Shown in pieces: positions 1 through 12,064 of a stretch of DNA of 64,000 nucleotides. Source of the DNA: Paraphoma chrysanthemicola (lineage: Eukaryota; Ascomycota; Dothideomycetes; Pleosporales; Phaeosphaeriaceae); contig JAGMWG010000007.1 in NCBI GenBank assembly GCA_020744225.1, positions 1,612,001 to 1,676,000 of the forward strand. Direction: 5' to 3'. How positions within the stretch are numbered: position 1 is the first letter of the stretch; each line of letters opens with the position of its first letter. The translations under genes and the position numbers were made by a program. Below the pieces are notes generated by a model that ran no database searches, was not told the DNA's origin, and was given only the letters and a program-made list of their open reading frames with translations.

Positions 1-864
1 TTGTCCTAGGTTGTTGAGCCCTGGCCGTCACCCAATCACGGCCACATCATCCGACCGATGCATCATTAGTTACTGAAACACGACTCCGACAGGCCTGACA
101 ACGATAAGCGCGCATATATAGGCGTGGCTATACCTCACAGCTGTCAATTGCCAGCATGCAGCTGCTCAGCACTGCATTCCAAGACGCTGCATCCATCGCC
201 ACAACAGCGCTCGTCGTACCCAGAGCAACCGTCTGGTTCGCAAATTCGATATCGATTTCCAAAACCGGCCGACGCTAGCTCGTACAAACTTTCCAGCCAC
301 GCCCCCGCCACCAGCATCACAAAGCCGAGAAAGGTACCCAGCCATCGCACCGGCTTTGTCTGATGATTTCCATCACAAAGCCAAAGATCTCCATGTCTCA
401 CTTCCCGAGCCGTTGCAGTGGTGTCGTAACAATTCTCCACTTCATGCTGTAGCTCGGCCTAATCGTCGATATCTCACCCTCCATATCAGCACTCCGCACT
501 AATCAATACGATGAACACATTTATCCCAGCCCAATGCGTCTGCACTAACGCGCGTAGTCCGCGAAATCCTGCCGTGCGTTGGTGCATTGAAAATCAGCAT
601 CGCCGTGGCAGGCAATTGCGTTGACAATCGCTTTTCTTTGTTGCGGAAAATCCCATGCACACGGACGCGGGCAATCATGACGACGTGGATGTGCAAGTGC
701 AGGCGGAGCCATGTGCGTTTCGGATGTGGGTCCTGGGACTACCCGGACGGCGGTTTCGGACTTGTGCATGCCCGATGTGCACGCACCCCTGTCGTGCACT
801 GCTGTGCGAAAAGTGACTGATAAGGCTGGTCACATACAGGTTCTTCAGTGAGGCACGTTCTCAC

Positions 865-916
865 GGAGGCCTTCGCACACGTTTATATGTTCAGTGCAGA
901 CTTTATAATGCAAATG
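865..916 (+). repeat. Dispersed repeat, copy A
   Basis: The core reads GGAGGCCTTCGCACAC, then a T-rich spacer, then TTCAGTGCAGAC and TTTATAATGCAAA. The same order of words recurs at 16290-16340 and, more diverged, at 23155-23205, 29384-29432 and 16788-16830, always on the plus strand and outside genes. Copies A and B are the closest pair. No terminal inverted repeats or coding capacity were seen, so the element type is unknown. Confidence 0.6.
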
Positions 917-1312
917 GATAGGCTCGCACTCTCATCTAGGCTATGATCACGTCTGTAAAGTTTACACACAACTCACAAAGCGAACCTCCGCAGCATAACA
1001 CACACTATCTCATAAGACTCCAGTCAAGATACACTTAGCAATAGACAAATCCCAGTCCCATCACACTACCCTTTATCCACCTAACATCCAAGGAACCAGT
1101 ACGTTAGTAAACCTACCTCCCATTCCTACCCCCAAGAATCTCCAACACGCCACGCCAAGCCCCTCCACCCAGCACACATATATCCACACCCAAGACCAAT
1201 ATCTTCCACATACGACCACAGGCGAAGGAATCCACTGGGTCCCGTCCGCTCCCCACACGTTAAACCTTCGACCGGCGGATTAGTAGTCAAGTGGGTGACC
1301 ATTGGCGAATAC

Positions 1313-1398
1313 CCGCTGTTGTATGTCTTTTTTTTATGGTTTGCTACATTCTTTTGTTCTAAGAGATTGTTATTCAGAGGAAGGGGTTCTGAAGGGAC
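1313..1398 (+). repeat. Direct repeat flanking the NLR gene, left copy
   Basis: It aligns without gaps over 86 nt to 7159-7244. Both begin CCGCTGTTGTATG, continue with a T-run, and end TGAAGGG. By eye roughly three quarters of positions match, and most mismatches are C/T or G/A transitions, as expected for old repeats altered by RIP-type mutation. The two copies are in the same orientation and enclose the HET-NACHT-WD40 gene. Confidence 0.6.
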
Positions 1399-2021
1399 TA
1401 CTCACGAGTCCTTACAATCTGTGTCCCGTTTCTGGGCTACTTCTTCGGGCCCTGGCATATATCAATTGAATGTTCCTGCTCCTTGAACAGCAACCCCGTC
1501 TCCACGCATGCTAATTGAACGTTTAAGCACTACATGCACGAGTCAGTCTTGTACGCATGTACCCTATCTGCGCGCAGTGAAGGCACTTACAGGGGCTGGT
1601 TCTGATGCTGCACGCGGTACAACTATGTGTAGGCCGCTAGTGTGGGTAGTGAGAGAGTGAGGCCTTACCTAAAGTGCAGCCTTAGGGTCCTTCTTATTGC
1701 ACCCCTAATAGAAGGTAAGAATTCATGTTTAATTGCTCGCAGGTGTCTGTTAAATGTTTGGTTGCTTGCAGAGGTTAGCCAGACTGCGTATCGTGAGGGT
1801 AGCTTAGGGTCTGACATAGCGTAGATATCAGTAAGGGGTGCTTGAAATAGTTCTAACCCTATTTTAGGCCTGATAGAGCTTGATAGAGGGACACCACTAC
1901 ATCACCATAGCCCCTGGTGCGCTACGCTTCCTTAAACGGGATTCTGATGTTCTGCCCACCGACACTAAATAGCATGTAATCTAGGGCCCTGCTGGTGGTG
2001 TTTGAGTTTTCGTGCTTGTAT

Positions 2022-5000
2022 TCAATTGCGTGAACCCTTAATATCAGAGTCGGTCCCAGTTATAAGAGCTTCGATCTGATCTAGGTCGAATTCGTACATC
2101 CAAAGTCGTCCAGCTCTGTCAAGAATAGCGACAGCGTTGTTGTGTACGGCGAAGTCAACCCAACTTGTGCGGTACTCTGCAGGAATCCATAACAACAAAC
2201 GCGAATTGTATGTTATCATCTGTCCAAAAGAACCCAATGACAACCCACGATACACCGGGTCCTTGGGAATTCCCAAGCCACGTTGTGGCTGGGCAATCGT
2301 CGCAGCGATGTCAATTGTTCCATTGTTGCTACTAAGATAAAGGCCGGTGTCGTCAAAAGCTAAATTAGCTGCAGGCATGTTGCAATGCAACTTAAGAGTG
2401 ACTTGTCGCTGGGATAGATCCCAGATTGTGATTCCATCCAGTGTTGACTTGGCTAGCGATGCGTTGTCGGGCGTAAGAGCGATTGCTGTTTGGGTGTCGA
2501 ATTTCTCATCCAATCCGCCAAGTTCTGGGAATTCTTGGTGACACAGGGTGGTGCCTACATCCCAGATTCCGGCGCTATCGGATGCTACAAGCACTCTTTT
2601 AGAGTCGTTGAGAAAGAGAGCTTGGACCAAGCTACCTTTGCCCTGTAAATCATACTCGAAAGTCCTTGTACATTGACCAGTGTCCAGGTTCCATGTCTTG
2701 ACTACTTTGTCTACTGAGGTCGTTACCAATTGGTTCGAATCCGCGGAGAATGCTACCGAGGATATATAGGACTTGTGCCCCGTAAGCGCTAGGACACATA
2801 CGTGTTTGCTCAGGTCCCAAAGCTTAATCACCTGATCCATGGATCCAGTTGCAAGTCGAACGGGCTGACTGTGAGAGAATGTAGCCCAGGTTATCTGCTC
2901 GTCATGGTGTATAAAGCGATGTCGTTGACCGGTGCGAGCGTCCCATAAATCAGCGTGGAGGCTGGGAGAGATGACCACAAGGTGCGAGCTGTTGGGAGAC
3001 CAGCACATCGAATAGATACCTTCGTAATCTTGACAGATTTGCGACGCGTCCCCTACGGTCAGATCATACATGTGAATTTCCCCCTCGTCTGACCCTATAG
3101 CGATCCAATTCGAGTCATGGGAGAATGCCACCGAATGCACGTCGTCTATTTGGCAATTGAATTTACGCAAGCTAAACCCGCTTGGAACATCCAATATTGA
3201 CACCTCTTGTCCCATGACTGACGCACATCTTGTAAGTTTGGAATCGATGGCAATGGCTGCTGTGCGATCCATGGACAATTCGGTGAAGTGACCGCTTTGC
3301 GTATCGCACAAGAAGATCCCATCGGTGTCCCGCGTTGAGTACAGGCACTGCTCATCTCTGTATAAAACAGCGTCGGTCACATTCGCATGTTCGCCTCCCA
3401 GAGCACTCAAACATTCACCGCTGTGCATGTCCCAGCGCAACATAGCACCATCCTCCATGACAGCGCAGAGTCGGTAGTTGTCCTCTGAGAATGCCATGGA
3501 AATTATGCAAGATCCCTGACTTCGAAGCGTATGTAAACTGTCGAGCATATCGGTTTTCCAAACAACTATTGTATGATTGTGACTCGCCGCTGCAAAGCTC
3601 AAATCGGGTGATAATGCAATGACGCATCTGTGAGGCCTTTGACTCGGTTGTAGAGCTGGGGTTCTCAATTCGGAGACCAGTACAGCCTCCAGCATGTCCC
3701 AAATTTCAACTCTGAAGTCCGGGAAAAGTACTGCGAGTCTGTGACCGTCAGCTGAAACAGCACTATTGAGGGTGCTTTTGAGGTTCAGTGTTTGCAAATG
3801 CTGCCCGCTAACTGTGTCCCAAATCATGACTTCTCTTTCTAAATGTGTTGTGGATGTGGACACCAAGAGACTAGAATCTTCTGAGAAGTGAACAGACTGG
3901 ACGTAGTTAAAATGCCCTTCGAAAACTCTTACACATGCTGTCCAGCTTTTGTCCATTTCCCGTGCAACAGAAACCCAACTAGGAAGCTCCTTTCGGGAGG
4001 ATTGTCGAATGAGACTTTCAGTTGGGCTGAATAGAAGGGCAGACGCATACGTCTGGAGTGGATAGGTCTTTATAGCGTACTGATGATACATCATGAATCG
4101 TTTTGCGTCCAGTATCAGATCTCTCAATGTGGGGCCTACTGCTTGATTCTTCTCTATGTTAGAACACACTGTTCAAGCACTACTCCATCACATACCTGGA
4201 CTAGTTTTGCAAGCTTCGTTATCGACACCAACCCTCTGGGCACACTTAGGCACAAGCTCAATGACTCTAGCCAATAGATGAACTTCTCTTGTAAGAACGC
4301 AAAGACGACGCCACCATCGCTCAATAGCTCGGCACTGAGTATGTTGCTGCCCTGTACTTCAGCGAGGTGATCCACCCAGTACACACAGGCATATCGAAGC
4401 TTCGATAAAGGATCTGGGTCGGGCGTGACGACATCCTCGGCTCTGCATCCGGGGTGCTTCAAGCTATACATGTCTCGATGCAATACAGCGAGGGCCTTGA
4501 GTGACTGCTGCAACATAACGCCATGGATATCATTTCGTCCTGATGGATAGATCACATCTTTCGCTGCATCTAAGATATAGTCTGCAGCCGATTGATGGAC
4601 GAAGAAGATGGTCTCTTCTCGAAGGGTGAGAAACGATCCACAAAGACCAACGAGTTCTGTCAGCTCGGTCAGACTGACGCTCAGATCTTGCGAGAGAAGA
4701 ACCGCCAATTCGAGGATAGTTATGGGTCGAAAGACTGTGGTAGCGACAGCAAGAATCTGTCTGCAGACTTCAGCATCATCTGTAGAATTGATCTGGTGCA
4801 GCATCCGCTGGTATAAAGCGTCCAGACCGGCAGGGATAGCGTTCAGTTTCCTCAAAGCGTGTCGCTGGGGTACATCCTCGAGATTCAGTACAACCAGGGC
4901 CACCCAGAGAAATGTGTTCTGCGAGGTTGCCAGCATGTACTCCAACATCGCAGTCTTTAAAACTTCGTCATATCGATTTTTCTTTGCCAGATAGGCAATT

Positions 5001-6436
5001 TTGTACTGAATGAACGCAATTACCGCTCGTTCAATACACTCTGCGTTCAGCTCAAGGCTCAGCCCTATCTTGTCATTGAGCCGAGTTTGTATGCTCGGCC
5101 AATTGCGGCTTGAGACAATCCATTTCACCTGCGAAGCTGCAGATGACACTCCGCTGACGAATCCAAGCAGCTTGGGCAGATCGGTTACGCATTCATCGAG
5201 GGCATCAACTAGTAGATAAGTTGTCCGTAGAAGAGGATCCTTGAGTATGCTTGTCAGAACGTCGGTAAGAAGGATCCACGCGTTCGCGTCCTCGAAAGCA
5301 TGGCGTCCAGCGTTCTTCTGCTTCTTGAGTAGATGATACGTAAGAGAGGGCTGCTGCTCAAGTATCATGTATAACAAGCCTCGAAGGACAGCAGAAGCGG
5401 TATTGAGGCGTACATCAGTAGCTTGGCAGAAAAAGTAGCAGACAATGTCTGTGCTGCCCTTCATATCAGCCAAGTGATCTACAATAGTACACATAAGCAT
5501 TGTTTTACCCTTCCCAGGGTCTCCTCGAATCCACAGAAATGGATCGTTGGCTGCAGAGTACCATTCAGAAAATTCTGGTGTGCCAAGAATCCACGATGAA
5601 GCATCTTTCAGCAAGCCGCCCTTGGTCTCTTCGATACGCCTTTTATCATCCTTTGGGTTGGTGATGTACAAGTCGCGGAGGCAGATTTCTGTCTTCTTCA
5701 CCTCGTCCCGCAAGTGCCGAAACGCTTCGCCATATCCTATGCCATACACTGGGGCGAGGTCAATACCGAAGAGGCCAAGCAGCGAGTACACTTTGTCTTC
5801 TTCTACGGTGGTCTGTCTTGTATGTGCCCATCGCAAACGTTCGTTGACGCTGAATTCGAACACTGGGACGCCTTGAAGAGCGGTGTCTTGGATTGTAGTA
5901 ATGTCGTGGATGTGTTGCCGGAGTTCTGCTTTATCTCCAAGCGTTTTCCAATCCTTGTCATAGAAAACCAGTATACTGGGAGCAAGTAGTTCTTGGAGCG
6001 TCCATCCACGGGTGAACCATCGACTTGAGCGGAATGAAGATAGCCAAGAGTACTCAAGGTCGCTTACAGACTGTGGTGCTTTCCGTTTGAGTGAGGGGAC
6101 ATCGGCAAGGTAGGCGTAACATCGCGAGGCGTTCTGGTACCAGCGAAACATAGACTTAATTGCATGTTGGTATTCGGAATTATTGGACTTGTCGATACAG
6201 CAGGTGTCGACCCAGAAGTAACGCAGGCCGTCTTTTTGAGCTTGCTGTCCGCAGTGGTTGATCTTCACATGACCAGATTTGCCTTGTCCGGTTCCCCTAA
6301 TCAAGTCCTGGTATGTGACCTCCTCACCTTCTACCCAGGTGTGCGAAAGGATGGCATAGGGTGGGATCTTACGCTCATCATTGAAGACATCGCTGAGAGT
6401 AAGGTTGCCAGTGCTATCATACAGTAGCAGACGCAT
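2022..6436 (-). CDS. HET-NACHT-WD40 NLR (STAND) receptor, HET-E/NWD type
   Basis: Two exons: 6436-4196 and 4148-2022, giving about 1455 residues. A frame change at 4150-4195 is explained by a 47-nt intron (5' GTATGT, branch TTCTAAC, 3' AAG; a 44-nt version ending GAG is also in phase). HET domain: AILSHTW at 28-34, WVDTCCIDK at 75-83, RGWTLQELLAP at 143-153, then DKVYSLLG near 215. NACHT: Walker A GDPGKGKT at 305-312 and Walker B-like LLVDALDE further on. The C-terminal half holds about ten to twelve WD40 blades (recurrent WD or WN endings), which are diverged and not the near-identical repeats of fast-evolving HET-E alleles. The start is the Met just before the HET domain; the in-frame sequence upstream is not domain-like. 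Family knowledge: such proteins act in heterokaryon incompatibility and fungal innate immunity, the HET domain triggering cell death after NACHT oligomerisation. The ligand is unknown. Confidence 0.93.
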
Positions 6437-7687
6437 GTTGCTTGACCGGGATGGCGTACGACGGCGTCGAGGGAGGCTTGATAACGTGTCCCGATAGACT
6501 ATGGGCGTGGGCAAGGGCAAATCAAATGAAACATGTTCAAGATCACGCACACTCGAGCAGATCTGGCGACGTTGCCGCTGGTGCAGATGAAGAAGAGCGA
6601 CCAGGCTGGCTGAAGGATACCTAGGTATTGCGTCACGTGACGAGGCTGTGTCCCAGAGCCCTTGATGCCCCGCTTGAGCCAGGTGGCGGTTGCCCAACGA
6701 CCAGTATTCCAAGGTTGCTTCTGGCTACCATCATCGCTGTGCTTCAACTTTGTGTCGTCCATGTTCACAGATGGGGTGCTCCCATCATGCTCCTCAGATG
6801 CCGCTTTTTGGTGATGATAGGTTGGCAGCTCCGGTCTGGTCACCTACCTAGACAGAGCCAAGACGCATCAAAGACGACTCACCTGCCGCACGTTGTATAA
6901 CAGCGTCTTTTGCAATGTAGCTGGTCGAATGGGAAGATCAATTGTGTAAGATAAGCAGGCTTAGAGAGACCTGTTACCACTGGATCTCCAGGGCATCCGC
7001 AATCTACCATGTCTGATGTACGTGTCAATCCTTCCCGAGGTCGCGATCGACTTCGAAACAAAAGCAAGATGCTCGTACAATCTCGCGGCGCCTGCTGCCT
7101 TAATCAGCATTTGTGCAGAACCAGACATGCAAGGCAACAACATCGAAATGTGGCGCAGCCGCTGTTGTATGTTTTTTTTTTGTGATTCACTATACTCTTT
7201 AGCTCTAGGGGATCGTCCTTAAGAGAGATGGATTTTGAAGGGGGTGAATGGATGGACTGGTGTTCTAGTTTCGAATCTTTTTAGTAGTATATTCCTTTGA
7301 ACCTAACAAGTAGTTCATGAATGAGTGTTGTACAGCGAAATGCAAGGCTGCAATAAATCGGGCCAGAGAACAATCATCCAGGTTGTGCGCGAGATGTTAC
7401 TCTGGGAGAATGAGAGGTCTTGTACTAGATTATGTGTGATGAAAGTGAGACAGCTTTGTGAATGATCTAGACTAAGTGAAAGTTGAGTGCTTGAGTCCAT
7501 TTCATGCATCCTTGCACACAACACCCATCTTGATCACGTTTCTCATCACGCACATCCGCAACAGCATATTGCTAAAATGTCGTACATTCCTATGGACAAA
7601 TTTCCACTTTCCTATCCAAAAGACTCAGTAGTACTCCAATTTGATGCTGATTACTTTTTCATTCTCATTCTCAATCTCAATTATTGC
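6437..7687. other. Intergenic: NLR upstream region and MMSDH 3' flank
   Basis: Contains the 5' flank of the NLR gene and the right direct repeat (7159-7244). No gene seen. Minus-strand frames at 6499-6843 have no family resemblance and lack a start or splice context that ties them to the NLR. Confidence 0.5.
7159..7244 (+). repeat. Direct repeat flanking the NLR gene, right copy
   Basis: Gapless counterpart of 1313-1398, with the same opening word CCGCTGTTGTATG, a longer uninterrupted T-run and the same TTGAAGGG end. Differences are mostly transitions. It lies about 720 nt upstream of the NLR start codon. Confidence 0.6.
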
Positions 7688-9556
7688 CTAGCTATGCGTC
7701 GGCATATTCACCGACGCCTTGGTCGCAACCGCATCCTCGCTCCTCCACAGACTTGTGACAGTCTTTTGCTGTGTGTAAAACTGCAGACCAGGCTTGCCGT
7801 AAAAGGTGTTTGCACCGCCGCCCGCGACCGACTTCTTGTTGCCGGTGAAGGAGAACATGGGGAGCTAGACTCGTTAGCCTTGTGTGCTAGTGTTTCTGGA
7901 AAAGGGGAATACTCACAGGGACGGGAATGGGGACATTGATGCCGACCTGACCGGCCTCGATCTCGCGCTGGAAGCGACCTGCCGTCGCGCCTGAGCGTGT
8001 GAAGATGGCGGTGCCGTTGCCGTACTCGTTGGCATTGATCATGTCAATGGCCTCGTCTATGGTCTCGACATTCAAGCAGACCAGGACTGGGCCGAAGATT
8101 TCTTCCGTGTAGCACTTCATGTGTGGCTTGACGTTGGCGATGATGGTAGGACCGACCTGATTAAACGCTTAGCAAATAAGCTTCACCAAATGATTCACAG
8201 CACTTACCCAGTTGCCGTTAGCATACTTCTCATTCGGAGGCTTCTGGCCACGGCCGTCAAGCAAAATGGTAGCACCCTCCTCCTCAGCGCTGGCAATGAG
8301 GTCCTCAATCCTCTTCTTTGATTGCGGGCTGATGACGGGACCAAGGTCTGCGCCCTCTTCGAAGCCACCGTTCATTGAGAGCTCCTTTGCGCGCTCGGCA
8401 ATCTCAGGGACCCAGTCCTTGGTCTCGCCAATCATGACGAGAGTGCTCAAAGCCATGCATCGTTGGCCAGCGGCACCAAAAGCAGCACCGGCAATGGCGT
8501 TGAGAGCATGGTTCTTGTTGCAGTCGGGAAGGACAGCGGCGTGGTTCTTTGCGCCCAAGTTGGCCTGCACACGCTTGCCGTTGGCAGACGCACGCGAGTA
8601 GATGTATTCACCAGCCTTGTTGCTGCCGACGAAGCTGATAGCCTTGATCCGTGGCTCGTCGAGGATGAAGTCGACCGTCTTTGCAGAGCCGTGAACAATG
8701 TTGATGACACCAGCAGGGAAGCCGGCCTTCTCAGCGAGCTCAGCCAGAATCATGCACGCGCCGGGGTCGCGCTCGGAGGGCTTGATGATGCATGTGTTGC
8801 CAGTGACGGTAGCGATGGGAATGGTCCAGAGAGGAATCATAGCGGGGAAGTCTAGTGTGACATGTTAGCATCGTCTCGCGATCAAGGACCGAACCACTCA
8901 CTGAAGGGGCAAATGGCAGCCACGACGCCCAATGGCTCGCGATAGCTGCGTGTCTCCATATCCTTGGCGACCTCGAGCACCTCGCCAGTCATCTGGGTGG
9001 TGATACCACAAGCCGTCTCTGCCACCTGGAGACCACGCAGGACATCACCTCGCGCATCGCCAAATGTCTTGCCCTGTTCGAGGGTAATGCTAGCAGCGAG
9101 CCTATCCCAGTTCTCGCGGATCAAGTGCGTGTACTTGAACATGATCTGCTGCCTGTGAAGCAAGCTCGTCTCCTTCCACGGCTTGAAGGCCTTCTGTGCG
9201 CTGTCCACGGCCGCCTTGAGCTCCTCATCCGTGCTTTGCGGTATCCTCGTCACCAGATTGTTGGTCGCGGGGTCGTGGAGGTCGATCCATTGTGTAGCTT
9301 TTGAGGCGACGAACTGGTTGTCGAGGAAGTTCTTGGTATCTTCAGGCGACTGGATCGGCTCGTGGTTCGTGGGATACGATTCGGCCACCGCAGACGCAGC
9401 TGGCTTCAGATGCTGGGCGGTGGCATGTAACCGGCGCGCGGCAACCTTGTTGGAGCTTACTGGCGACGACATTCTGGTGCACAGAGGAGCTGCGCGAGCA
9501 AAGGACGAACGAGCGGCCAACGTCGGGAGTCGTGCTAGAGCTCGGCGGGACGCCAT
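7688..9556 (-). CDS. Methylmalonate-semialdehyde dehydrogenase, mitochondrial (ALDH6 family)
   Basis: Exons 9556-8902, 8851-8208, 8156-7917 and 7864-7688 give 571 residues; introns are 50, 51 and 52 nt with clean GT-AG ends. The enzyme oxidises methylmalonate and malonate semialdehydes to propionyl-CoA and acetyl-CoA in valine, thymine and beta-alanine breakdown. The N-terminus is rich in Arg, Ala and Ser without acids, as in a mitochondrial presequence. Family signatures include a nucleotide-binding IIKPSERDP stretch, VGSNKAGEYI, and the catalytic cysteine in FGAAGQRCMAL (about Cys350). The last exon restores the conserved VPIPVPLPMFSF stretch across intron 3. The length fits the family plus a presequence. 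Neighbouring genes are unrelated. Confidence 0.96.
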
Positions 9557-10164
9557 GCTGCTTCAAGTGCAACTGCCGGCGGAGATGTGGGGAAGAAGCT
9601 TATTGAAAGCAACGCAGAGGACTCAATGCTCTGTGTGCAGGTGTGGGAATGTAAAGAACAAGTATCAGCCGCGAGAAGACAGGCAATTGATGCCCCACGG
9701 CGTTTCTGGGAAACCGATTCCGTGTCGTCCACTTGCGGTGGACCGAACTGTGCGAAAGCCACCCCGCCGTAGCACGGTAGCATATCGGCTATCCGAGGTC
9801 GACGCGGCTACCCGTGCCCGTGTTGCGTTTACAGCGTCTAATGGCTAGATACGCACCATTTGTCAATCATTGAACATGCACCGATACTGCACAGAAATTG
9901 TATCACGGGCCGTGTCTCGCAGAAATAAATTGTTTCCTGATGACGTCTTGAGTCTATCCCCAAGGTTTCTGCATTATGTCGTTGTGCAAAACATGAACTA
10001 TGATACATTGTTACGCCGAGACCCAGAACGATATGTAGCTATGCCAATCCAAGAATATGGAAGGTGGGTATCTCTCCTGGACCTGACCTGCCCGGAGCCC
10101 TTGTGGATCACTTTTCATTCGACTTTCACGCTTTTTTTTCACTATCGCTGCTTGACGTTCGCGC
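9557..10164. other. Intergenic: MMSDH promoter and calnexin 3' flank
   Basis: 608 nt with no coding signal. It should hold the MMSDH promoter and the calnexin 3' UTR. No distinctive motif was noticed. Confidence 0.5.
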
Positions 10165-12064
10165 TTACTGAGCGTTCGAGCGCGTGGTACGCTTGTTGAC
10201 CTCAGCCTGGGCCTTTTCGGCACCAGTGGTAACGGCCTCCGCGGCCTTGTCCTTTGCGTCAACAGCCGCATCCTTTGCCTTCTTCGCCTGAGCCTTGAGC
10301 TGCTCCTGGGATGGAGCGGCACCAGAGCCAGCAAGAAGGGTGACGAGGAGAGCGAGAATGGTAACAGCAAGAACACCGATACCTCCAGCGACCTCAGGGA
10401 CAAACTTGATGGCCTCGACGGGATCACGCTTGGCGATCTCAACGAAGAGTGCGGTCTTCTCCTTGACGTAGCGGACGGGATCGTCCTTGAAAACGAGGTC
10501 AGAAGGCGACTTCGCGTCCTCGCTGGGCTTGGGCTTGGTAGCCTCCTCCTCGGCCTTCTCAGCGGCAACCTTAAGGTCGAAAGTCTCAGCCTTGAGCTTC
10601 TCAGCATCAGAGACGGAGTGACCGATGTAGATGTTGTCGAAGAGAATGTCGTTCTGCATGGTCCAGATCTCAAAGCCAATCTGCAAAATGTTAGCTTGTG
10701 GTTGCACTTGGTCTGCTATTTTCAACTTACAGCGCCGATGGGCTCGAAGTTGGCCGGGGTCTTGTCCTCAAAGTAGTCGGGGTTCTTGATCTTCTGAGGA
10801 GCCCAGACACCCTTGTAAGCCGGGTTGTCAATGTACTCGGCGCTCCACTTGCCCTTGTAGGCAGGGTTCTTCTTCATCGGTGGCTCCCACTTGCCGCAAC
10901 CAGAGGCCTCGTCGCACTTGGGGTTGGAGACTGTGGGTGGGATCCAGTCACCATCCTCCTCATCATCCCAGTCCTCGGGCTTCTCGGCCTCAGGGTCAGG
11001 GATGGTGGTTGGCTCATCCTCAAGCCAGTCCTCAGGCTTGGTGGCCTCCTCATCGACAATCTCAAAGGGCGCGTCCTCATCCCAGTCTTCAGGCTTCTTC
11101 GCATCGGGGTCAGGAATGCGAGCCTCATCAACCCAGTCTTCGGGCTTCTTGTCGTTCGGATCGTCAATCTCCTCGGCGGGGTTAACGGAGGGAGCAAAGT
11201 CCTCAAGGAGGGTACCGTTGCGCGAAGACTCGCCATCGATCTTGATCTCGAAGCTGTTATCGGGCTTCACGATGAGGGTGTAGAGGCTCGACGTCTTGAC
11301 GATGCGGGCCATGGGAGGGTTCTTGAGGTGCTTCTCCTCATACTCGCCGGTCTTGGGGTTCTTGTGTCGGAAAATGAAGTGAACCTGTCATTGTTAGAAA
11401 CGTCCAAGTGCAGAGTTTTGATTTCGCGTACCTTGTTGGTAGCACCGCACTTGTCGGGACCAAACATGATGACGTATGGAGAGGCATTGGAGAACTCCTC
11501 GGCGTGAAGAGCCTTGTTGTCCTGCAGCAGCTTCATGTATGCACCACCGCATTCAAGACCCTCTGCGACACCGTTAGCATGGCATGGAACTGGATAAGAC
11601 GGCGCATAGCTTACCTTGAAGCTTGACTTCATACTGGACAACAAGGGTATTGTCCTTGTTGTCAATCGCCTTGGGGAACTTGGCCGAGATGGCGTGGTGA
11701 GCGGCCTTGTCCTTGATGACCAGGCCCTTGTCGCCTTCCATGCCCTTCAGCACAGATGGCTCCTCGACGGACCAAGTACCGACGTATGCCCACTCCTCAT
11801 CGTCGGCCTTGACGTCCTTCTTTGCGTGCGAAGGCTTCCATCGGCTCTCCCAGTCGTCTGTGAACTGCTCGAGAAATGGTGCCTTGAGCTTGGTGGGCTG
11901 CGGAGCTACTATTAGTCGTGATGAGAGAAGAGGGCAATGGCACGAACAGTAAAGGTAGGCTTGGACACAGAGGTCGCCGTCGACGACTCGGCCTCGACGG
12001 AGCTTGCGTCGTCTGCGCGCACAACGGCGGCGAGCGCAGCGGTGGCACCAATTGCGAAACGCAT
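10165..12064 (-). CDS. cne1/clxA: Calnexin, ER membrane lectin chaperone
   Basis: Exons 12064-11948, 11897-11615, 11562-11432, 11384-10731 and 10680-10165 encode 566 residues. Calnexin binds monoglucosylated glycoproteins in the ER and assists folding. A signal peptide opens the protein (MRFAIGATAALAAVV, cleavage near ADDAS). The globular lectin domain includes ECGGAYMKLL and MFGPDKCG. The P-domain (about 245-370) has the paired KPEDWDE-type and GKWEPP/GVWAPQ-type repeats. One transmembrane segment lies near 493-513, followed by an Ala/Lys-rich cytosolic tail without a di-lysine end. Intron 1 uses the less common donor GTTCGT; the others are standard, 47-52 nt. Confidence 0.97.

Larger units (their letters stand above)
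1..2021. other. Gene-free left flank with repeat remnants
   Basis: No convincing coding region. The stretch holds a copy of the dispersed repeat (865-916), one of the two direct repeats that bracket the NLR gene (1313-1398), and from about 1600 to 2000 a segment with stop codons in all frames and many TA-containing triplets, which resembles decayed repeat DNA. A 98-codon minus frame at 144-440 has a hydrophobic run followed by several cysteines, but nothing else supports it. Confidence 0.6.

Noticed and set aside
144..440. 98-codon minus-strand frame with a hydrophobic run and several cysteines
   Set aside because: No signal peptide order, family resemblance or splice context; a frame of this length is expected by chance in GC-balanced DNA.
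4154..6712. NLR read as two separate adjacent genes with a start at 6712
   Set aside because: The frames join through a standard 47-nt intron and the WD40 part has no ATG of its own at the junction; sequence upstream of 6436 is not domain-like.
10011..10679. 222-codon frame antisense-shifted within calnexin, and similar long Arg/Ser-rich frames at 10874-11236 and 14184-14768
   Set aside because: These are other-frame shadows of calnexin and the Reg1-like gene with unnatural Arg/Ser/Pro bias.
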